A stretch of DNA of 7,999 bases, taken from NCBI GenBank assembly GCA_945788545.1, contig CALZMK010000051.1, forward strand, positions 1 through 7,999, in the 5' to 3' direction. This document shows, piece after piece, positions 1-5,172 of this stretch; position 1 is the first letter of the stretch, and each line of letters starts with the position of its first letter. The notes under the pieces were generated by a model. The model ran no database searches and was not told the origin of the DNA. It saw only the letters and a list, made by a program, of their open reading frames with translations. The translations under genes and the position numbers were made by a program. The stretch is from an uncultured Prevotella sp. (GTDB taxonomy: Bacteria; Bacteroidota; Bacteroidia; Bacteroidales; Bacteroidaceae).

Positions 1-779
1 GAGGAGTATGTGCCCTGATAGCCATTGTTATCCTAATCAGTGTGGTAGCGTTCTTCGAGCGCAAGCTAAAGCGTCAGACAAAGATGCTGCTCGCCGTGTC
101 GCGCGAGAACGAAAAGGGCAAGTCGAACTTTATCACTAACATGGGGTATCTGTTGCGCTCGCCGCTGAATGCCATACAGATGTCTATTGACATGTTGGAC
201 AAGTCGAACATGAACGACAACGACAAGGAGCTGCTCACGTTTATCAATCAGAACAAGGGTATGCTCCTGAATATCTTTAATGACATAATAGACCTTGGTA
301 AGGCTGGCGAAGGCAATCTCAACCTCTCGCTTACCGACGTGGATGTAGAGTCGACAATAATGAATATTCGCGAGGCGCTGGGCAATGTCAGTGGCATACA
401 GTTCACCATTGAGGGCGACGGCAACCCCCATTTTGTCAAGGCCGACCCCAAGCGCTTCTCCCAAGTGGTGAGCTATGCCATCGTTAATGCCGACTATTAC
501 AAGATGACAGGCAAGGTGGCTGTTAAGTTCTGGGGCAATCAGGACGAGGTGGTTGTACAGGTGGGATGCATTGCCAACTTCTCCGAAAAAGACACAGAAG
601 ACCTGTTCGATGTGTTCAACAACCGCACCAATCCCGCCAAGAGCGGTCGCAGCAATCTCGAACTCCCGCTATGTCGCAAACTCATGCAAGCCATGGGAGG
701 CAACATCACCCTCGAACGCCTTGCCGACGACCAGTGGGCATTTGTCATCAGGATTAACAGAGGCAACCAGCCGTCGTAG
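1..779 (+). CDS. Degenerate membrane histidine-kinase-like protein (5' partial)
   Basis: The reading frame is open to the left edge, so the true start lies outside the window. The GTG at 42 is only an internal Val. Before it the frame reads GVCALIAIVILISVV, a membrane-spanning segment, followed by a basic stretch and a coiled-coil linker. Numbering from that GTG as residue 1, a HisKA-like dimerisation helix covers about 26-90 and a HATPase-like domain about 98-243. The H-box reads NMGYLLRSPLNAI where the family has NMSHELRTPLNAI, so Tyr36 stands in place of the phosphoacceptor His. In the ATPase domain the N-box Asn is present (Asn149). The G1 box (DxGxGI) is replaced around residues 174-180, and the G2 box (GTGLGLSI) reads GRSNLELPL around 202-210. 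The fold looks intact, because MGGNI and the final strand are kept, but the catalysis does not. I infer a pseudokinase acting as a sensor or scaffold. A sequencing error cannot explain several separate substitutions in an open frame. Confidence 0.85.
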   Translation, partial: GVCALIAIVILISVVAFFERKLKRQTKMLLAVSRENEKGKSNFITNMGYLLRSPLNAIQMSIDMLDKSNMNDNDKELLTFINQNKGMLLNIFNDIIDLGKAGEGNLNLSLTDVDVESTIMNIREALGNVSGIQFTIEGDGNPHFVKADPKRFSQVVSYAIVNADYYKMTGKVAVKFWGNQDEVVVQVGCIANFSEKDTEDLFDVFNNRTNPAKSGRSNLELPLCRKLMQAMGGNITLERLADDQWAFVIRINRGNQPS

Positions 780-824
780 GCTCGTTCCTTGTCCAATCAT
801 CGAAGTTAATGGTTAAATATAATT

Positions 825-863
825 AAGGTTCACAACTTTGTAGTCCACAAAGTTGTGAACCTT
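825..863. repeat. Perfect 17-bp inverted repeat
   Basis: Arm AAGGTTCACAACTTTGT (825-841) is exactly complementary to ACAAAGTTGTGAACCTT (847-863), with a 5-nt loop AGTCC. No T-run follows the right arm, only GAATTATTTATG, so it is a poor intrinsic terminator by the usual rule. It could still end the upstream kinase-like transcript. The right arm contains the proposed -33 element of the next gene's promoter, so a dimeric regulator binding here could control that gene. Confidence 0.85.
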
Positions 864-884
864 GAATTATTTATGTAATTTTGC
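853..884 (+). promoter_or_regulatory. Bacteroidota-type promoter for the receiver/ATP-grasp gene
   Basis: The -7 element TAATTTTGC (876-884) matches TAnnTTTGC at every fixed position. A TTG (853-855) lies 20 nt upstream, in the range expected for the -33 element. Transcription would begin near 889-892, giving a leader of about 15 nt before the ATG at 906. That leader is A/T-rich with no Shine-Dalgarno sequence, as is usual in this phylum. The -33 part lies within the right arm of the inverted repeat. Confidence 0.65.
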
Positions 885-905
885 AAAATCAAACAACAAT
901 ATTAT

Positions 906-3900
906 ATGGATACTAAAATACCGCAGGAATGGAATAAATTTTATTTGAAGGATGTGTCGTTCGTGAATATCATGACACGACGTATCTTCAACATACTTAT
1001 AGTGGCTAACCCATACGACGCCTTCATGCTGGAGGACGACGGACGTGTGGATGAGAAGATATTCGACGAGTATATGGACTTGGGACTGAGATACCCGCCC
1101 ACGTTCCGCCAGGTGAGTACGACGGAGGAGGCCAACGAGGTGCTGCGCACTACCGCCATCGACCTCGTGATATGTATGCCGGGTAATGCCGACAACGACG
1201 CCTTCGACGTGGCGCGAAGGGTGAAGCATGACTCGCCCGACATCCCATGTGTGGTGCTGACGCCGTTCTCACACGGTATCACACGACGTATGCAGGACGA
1301 GGACCTCTCGATGTTCGACTATATCTTCTGCTGGCTCGGCAACACCAACCTCATCCTATCGATCATCAAACTGATTGAGGACAAGATGAACCTCGAACAC
1401 GACATCGAGGAGGCTGGAGTGCAGATGATCCTGCTGGTGGAGGACGGTATCAGGGACTATTCGTCGATTCTGCCCAACCTATATAATTATATATTGCAAC
1501 AGAGCAAGAACTTCTCGCAGGAGGCGCTCAATCCCCATGCCGCAGCTCAGCGCAAGAGAGGAAGACCAAAGGTGGTGTTGGCAAGATGTTATGACGAGGC
1601 GATAGCCATATTTGAGAAATACCACGAGAACACGCTCGGAGTGATAAGCGACACGAGATTCCCCATCCACGGTATGATGACCGACGACAGGAAGGGAATA
1701 GGTTATTCGCCCGAGAAGATGGAGAAAGACCCCGAGGCGGGACTCAAACTGCTGCGCGAGATAAGGCGCAGGGATGAGTTTGTGCCGCTCATACTGCAAA
1801 GCTCGGAGTCGGCCAACCGTGCCAAGGCTGAGAAGGAACACTTCCGCTTTGTGGATAAGACATCGAAGAAGATGAGTGTCGATCTGAGGCATATCATGGA
1901 GGAGCACATGGGATTCGGCGACTTTATCTTCCGCGACCCGCAGACCCACGAGGAGATTATGCGCATACGTTCGCTGAAGGAGTTGCAGGACAATATATTC
2001 AAGATTCCCAACGACTCGATGCTCTATCATATATCGCGCAACCACATGAGCCGCTGGCTCTGCGCAAGGGCCATCTTCCCCGTGTCGGCATTTCTGAAGC
2101 ATGTGACGTGGAGAAAACTGCAGGATGTGGATGCCCACAGGCAGATTATCTTTGACGCCATAGTGCAGTATCGCCACATGAAGAACATCGGAGTGGTGGC
2201 TGTGTTCGACCGCGGAAAGTTTGATGCCTACAGCCACTTTGCTCGCATCGGCGACGGTTCGCTTGGCGGAAAGGGTAGAGGCTTGGCATTCCTCGACAAT
2301 ATCATCAAGAAACACCCTGATCTAAACCAATACAACGGAGTGTCGGTGAGCATACCTCGCACGGTGGTGCTATGTACTGACATCTTTGACGAGTTTATGG
2401 ACAAGAACAACCTCTATCAGATAGCCCTCAGCGACGCATCCGACGAGGAGATACTTGCCCACTTCCTCAGGGCGCAGTTGCCTGACTCGCTGATAGCCGA
2501 CTTCTTCACCTTCTTCGATGCGGTGAAGTCGCCGATAGCCATCCGTTCGTCGTCCCTTCTCGAAGACAGTCATTACCAGCCGTTTGCGGGTATCTATTCC
2601 ACATACATGATACCCTATCGCGACGACAAATACGAGATGCTGAGGATGTTGGCGTGTGCCATCAAGGGCGTGTATGCCTCGGTGTATTACAAGGACTCGA
2701 AGGCGTATATGACTGCCACGAGTAATGTGATCGACCAAGAGAAAATGGCGGTGATATTGCAGGAGGTGGTGGGACATCAATATGGCGACCACTACTATCC
2801 CAACTTCAGCGGTGTGCTGCGCTCCATCAACTACTATCCCATCGGCGACGAGAAGGCTGAGGAGGGAATAGCAAGTCTTGCCTTGGGACTCGGAAAATAT
2901 ATCGTGGATGGCGGTCAGACGTTGAGGGTTAGCCCATATCATCCACACCAGGTGTTGCAGACGAGCGAGATGGAGACAGCACTGAGGGACACGCAGACGA
3001 GATTCTATGCCCTCGACATGACCAACGTGAGCGAGGACTTCAAGGTCGATGACGGATTCAACATCAAGAACCTGAGAGTGAAGGAGGCCGACAAGGACGG
3101 GTCGCTCAACTATATCGCCTCGACCTACGACCCCTACGACCAGGTGATTCGCGACGGCATATACGAGGGCGGACGCAAGATAATCTCCTTCTGTGGAGTA
3201 TTGCAGCAGGGAGTGTTTCCCTTGCCTGAACTGTTGCAGATGTCGCAGACATTTGGTGAGCAGGAGATGAAAAGGCCAGTGGAGATTGAGTTTGCTTGTA
3301 ATATCAATAACGACAAGACGGGTGAGTTCTATCTGTTGCAGATACGTCCGATAGTAGATAGCAAGCAGATGTTGGAGGAAGACCTGACGAAGATTCCCGA
3401 CGAGGAATGCCTGTTGCGCTCGCACAACTCGCTCGGTCATGGTATTAGTGAGGATGTGACGGATGTGGTGTATGTGAAGGTGGATGACAACTTCACTGCT
3501 GTGAACAATCCTGATATTGCTATGGATGTAGAGCGCATCAACCGCAAGTTTCTTGACGAGGGAAAGAGTTATATACTCGTGGGTCCCGGACGCTGGGGTT
3601 CTAGCGACCATTGGCTTGGCATACCGGTGAAGTGGCCGCATATCTCAGCCGCCAAACTGATTGTAGAGTTGGGATTGAAGAACTATAGGGTAGATCCGAG
3701 TCAAGGAACGCATTTCTTCCAGAACCTCACGTCATTCGGTGTGGGATATTACACCATAAACCCATATAACAACGACGGTATCTTCCGTCAGGATATCCTC
3801 GATGCTATGCCGGCTGTGGATGAGACGCAATACGTGCGCCACGTGAGATTCGACCATCCGATAAAGATCATGATGGACGGAAAGAAACAAGAAGGAGTGG

Positions 3901-3911
3901 CGTTGATATAA
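906..3911 (+). CDS. Tandem receiver / PEP-synthase-type ATP-grasp fusion protein
   Basis: This 1001-residue protein has four recognisable parts. (1) Residues about 27-155 form a receiver-like domain without the acidic pocket (ILIVANP, where ILVVDDD is usual) and with no clear phosphoacceptor Asp near DLVICMP (86-92). (2) Residues about 174-325 form a second receiver that keeps Glu179/Asp180, Asp249 (in VISDTRFP) and Lys318, so it may be phosphorylated. (3) Residues about 440-816 form a PPDK_N-type ATP-grasp domain, with GSLGGKGRG around Lys456, IAIRSSS with Arg547, VILQE (Gln619/Glu620) and the closing LLQIRPI (Gln812). (4) Residues about 850-1001 form a C-terminal module with GPGRWGSSDH (893-902). 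The swivelling phospho-His domain and the PEP/pyruvate TIM barrel of PEP synthase are absent, so automatic naming as phosphoenolpyruvate synthase would be misleading. Cytoplasmic; no signal peptide or membrane segment seen. ATG 906 fits the promoter just upstream; Met23 (972) is an alternative start. ATP binding is likely; the substrate is unknown. Confidence 0.9.
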   Translation: MDTKIPQEWNKFYLKDVSFVNIMTRRIFNILIVANPYDAFMLEDDGRVDEKIFDEYMDLGLRYPPTFRQVSTTEEANEVLRTTAIDLVICMPGNADNDAFDVARRVKHDSPDIPCVVLTPFSHGITRRMQDEDLSMFDYIFCWLGNTNLILSIIKLIEDKMNLEHDIEEAGVQMILLVEDGIRDYSSILPNLYNYILQQSKNFSQEALNPHAAAQRKRGRPKVVLARCYDEAIAIFEKYHENTLGVISDTRFPIHGMMTDDRKGIGYSPEKMEKDPEAGLKLLREIRRRDEFVPLILQSSESANRAKAEKEHFRFVDKTSKKMSVDLRHIMEEHMGFGDFIFRDPQTHEEIMRIRSLKELQDNIFKIPNDSMLYHISRNHMSRWLCARAIFPVSAFLKHVTWRKLQDVDAHRQIIFDAIVQYRHMKNIGVVAVFDRGKFDAYSHFARIGDGSLGGKGRGLAFLDNIIKKHPDLNQYNGVSVSIPRTVVLCTDIFDEFMDKNNLYQIALSDASDEEILAHFLRAQLPDSLIADFFTFFDAVKSPIAIRSSSLLEDSHYQPFAGIYSTYMIPYRDDKYEMLRMLACAIKGVYASVYYKDSKAYMTATSNVIDQEKMAVILQEVVGHQYGDHYYPNFSGVLRSINYYPIGDEKAEEGIASLALGLGKYIVDGGQTLRVSPYHPHQVLQTSEMETALRDTQTRFYALDMTNVSEDFKVDDGFNIKNLRVKEADKDGSLNYIASTYDPYDQVIRDGIYEGGRKIISFCGVLQQGVFPLPELLQMSQTFGEQEMKRPVEIEFACNINNDKTGEFYLLQIRPIVDSKQMLEEDLTKIPDEECLLRSHNSLGHGISEDVTDVVYVKVDDNFTAVNNPDIAMDVERINRKFLDEGKSYILVGPGRWGSSDHWLGIPVKWPHISAAKLIVELGLKNYRVDPSQGTHFFQNLTSFGVGYYTINPYNNDGIFRQDILDAMPAVDETQYVRHVRFDHPIKIMMDGKKQEGVALI

Positions 3912-3912
3912 C

Positions 3913-3943
3913 AAAAAAGCCCTGCGATTTGCAGGGCTTTTTT
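3913..3943. terminator. Bidirectional intrinsic terminator
   Basis: AAAAAAGCCCTGC (3913-3925) pairs perfectly with GCAGGGCTTTTTT (3931-3943) across a GATTT loop. A G/C-rich core flanked by an A-run on one side and a T-run on the other ends transcripts on both strands. It begins two bases after the TAA of the receiver/ATP-grasp gene and lies 17 bp past the stop of the convergent M23 peptidase gene, so it serves both. Confidence 0.93.
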
Positions 3944-3960
3944 AGTTATATAATAAAAGA

Positions 3961-4899
3961 TTAGTTGTATTTCAGAATCTGTCCGGGCATGAGACGGATG
4001 TTCTTGCCTATGCGGTTGAGGCGGCAAATCTCGTCGATGGTGGTGCCACGCTTGCGGGCAATCGAGGCAAGAGTCTCGCCACGCTTCACCTTGTGGAACT
4101 TCACATCCTTGGCATAAGAAGCCTCGGGAGCCGCATTGGCAAGTTCGATGTCATCGTTGGCATCAATACGACCAGTACCACCAACGCCACGCAGACGGTT
4201 GGCAACGATGGACTCCTTCTCATAGGTGTTGCGATAGAACATGTAATAGTCGCCCACAACATCTTGGTTCTTGAAGTCGAACATCAAAGCGGGATTGAGG
4301 GCAACGCCACAGAGACGAGTCTCGAAGTGAAGGTGCGAACCAGTGCTTCGACCAGTGTTGCCACCAAGACCGATGGGCTGTCCTGCCTCTACTATTTCGT
4401 CCTCTGCCACGAGGTGCTTTGACATGTGGCCGTAGATAGTCTCAAGACCATTGCCATGACGTATTACCACATACTTGCCATAGCCTCTAGCCTCATATTT
4501 CACCATGCGCACCTTGCCACTGAAGGCAGCACGGATGGTGTCGCCGATATACACCTTAACATCGATACCCTTGTGCTGGCGTCCCCAACGGGCACCGAAG
4601 TTGGATGTCACCACGCGGTTTTCGGTAGGCATACAGAATCCGCGGAGATTAATCTTGAATGTATCGGGTAGGGCTGTCGCACGATGTGCATAGTGATTGT
4701 TCCAATCCTCATAGAGGTCGGCAGCAGGTGTCTCGGCCTGCTCATTAAGAATGAGCCGGTGGAGAGCCACTGAATCGACAGCCTTCATCTTTCTGTCAAC
4801 TGGAGCCTGGCGTGCGAGGAGATCCTGTGCCATCACGGGAAGGGAGGCCATAGACGCCAATGCCAATATTGCTAATGTTTTCAGTCTTCTAAATCTCAT
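3961..4899 (-). CDS. Secreted M23 metallopeptidase with C-terminal LysM domain
   Basis: This 312-residue protein is a predicted zinc endopeptidase acting on cell-wall peptide bridges. It starts with a Sec signal peptide: basic MRFRRLK, a hydrophobic stretch to about residue 20, and a likely signal peptidase I cut after VMAQ (residue 25). No lipobox Cys is present. The M23 domain covers about 95-208 and keeps all the family residues: His109 and Asp113 in HKGID, His158 in YGHM, and His189/His191 in SHLHF. It should therefore be active, unlike the degenerate LytM-domain activators such as EnvC. A linker of about 60 residues follows, then one LysM domain (about 267-310, HKVKRGETLASIA to LMPGQILKY), which should bind glycan chains. 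The location is probably the periplasm. The gene converges on the receiver/ATP-grasp gene and follows recG on the same strand after 273 bp. The ATG at 4899 is chosen because it gives a complete signal peptide. Confidence 0.93.
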   Translation of the reverse strand: MRFRRLKTLAILALASMASLPVMAQDLLARQAPVDRKMKAVDSVALHRLILNEQAETPAADLYEDWNNHYAHRATALPDTFKINLRGFCMPTENRVVTSNFGARWGRQHKGIDVKVYIGDTIRAAFSGKVRMVKYEARGYGKYVVIRHGNGLETIYGHMSKHLVAEDEIVEAGQPIGLGGNTGRSTGSHLHFETRLCGVALNPALMFDFKNQDVVGDYYMFYRNTYEKESIVANRLRGVGGTGRIDANDDIELANAAPEASYAKDVKFHKVKRGETLASIARKRGTTIDEICRLNRIGKNIRLMPGQILKYN

Positions 4900-4922
4900 A
4901 ATTTGTTTAAGTTATCTATCAA

Positions 4923-4941
4923 GTGCCTCAATGTGAGGTAC
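4923..4941 (-). other. Small imperfect hairpin in the M23 gene leader
   Basis: GTGCCTCA (4923-4930) and TGAGGTAC (4934-4941) can pair across a 3-nt loop with one mismatch. In the minus-strand transcript this sits about 24 nt before the M23 start codon, where it could influence translation. It is short and may be chance. Confidence 0.25.
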
Positions 4942-4960
4942 TGTTGTGGTTATAAGGCGG

Positions 4961-4990
4961 GCAAAATATTAATTACAATCCAATTACAAT
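4961..4990 (-). promoter_or_regulatory. Possible proximal promoter of the M23 gene with paired 9-mers
   Basis: On the minus strand TATTTTGC (4968-4961) resembles the -7 element TAnnTTTGC but lacks one base of spacing. A TTG (4989-4987) lies about 18 nt upstream of it as a -33 candidate. The same stretch holds two copies of AATTACAAT (4971-4979 and 4982-4990) spaced 11 bp apart, about one helical turn, which would suit an operator. It would give a leader of roughly 55 nt. Confidence 0.3.
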
Positions 4991-5027
4991 TTATACCCTA
5001 AAATGCCGATTTTGTAAAACCGACGTT

Positions 5028-5036
5028 GCAAAGATA
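5028..5036 (-). promoter_or_regulatory. Possible distal -7 promoter element of the M23 gene
   Basis: Read on the minus strand this is TATCTTTGC, a perfect match to the Bacteroidota -7 consensus TAnnTTTGC. The -33 element is weak: the only TTTG upstream is 12 nt away (5052-5049), too close for the usual spacing of about 20. If used, the M23 transcript would have a leader of about 120 nt. Confidence 0.4.
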
Positions 5037-5172
5037 GTAAAAAATCCCCAAAGTTGTACCCTTTGTGGTAAACTTTAAAGGTACTTTAACATTTTCATTG
5101 GGTTTCTTATGGCTTATTAAGTGTTTTCGCACACAAAAGCGAGTGTGGTGTGTTTCATTTATATTAGAACAC

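Larger units (their letters stand above)
4900..5172. other. Intergenic region between recG (3' end) and the M23 gene
   Basis: No gene is visible here. The region is A/T-rich near the M23 gene and holds the promoter candidates, the 11-bp-spaced repeats and the leader hairpin listed separately. Next to the recG stop there is no G/C stem followed by a T-run in the recG direction, so recG lacks an obvious intrinsic terminator and read-through into the M23 gene is possible. Confidence 0.6.

Noticed and set aside
1..10. GAGGAG followed by ATG, resembling a Shine-Dalgarno and start
   Set aside because: That frame stops after about 40 codons and gives an unrecognisable peptide. The overlapping frame continues a membrane helix into the kinase-like protein.
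1480..1493. 14-bp A/T palindrome TATATAATTATATA
   Set aside because: It lies inside codons for an ordinary helix (Leu-Tyr-Asn-Tyr-Ile) of the second receiver. A/T-only palindromes of this size arise easily, and no -33 partner or nearby start supports an internal promoter.
1479..2315. 278-codon antisense open frame
   Set aside because: Same reason: it lies fully within the receiver region of the real gene on the other strand and its translation has no family signature.
2370..3641. 423-codon open frame antisense to the receiver/ATP-grasp gene
   Set aside because: It is the opposite strand of a strongly recognisable coding region, its translation is rich in His, Leu and Val with no recognisable motif, and no promoter is visible. 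A codon-bias shadow.
906..3911. Calling this gene phosphoenolpyruvate synthase (ppsA)
   Set aside because: Only the ATP-binding domain is shared. The phospho-His motif and PEP/pyruvate barrel are missing, so the named reaction is not supported.
5127..5150. Possible hairpin (TCGC/GCGA or CACAC/GTGTG) downstream of recG, considered as a terminator
   Set aside because: The stems are only 4-5 bp, compete with each other, and no T-run follows in the recG direction.
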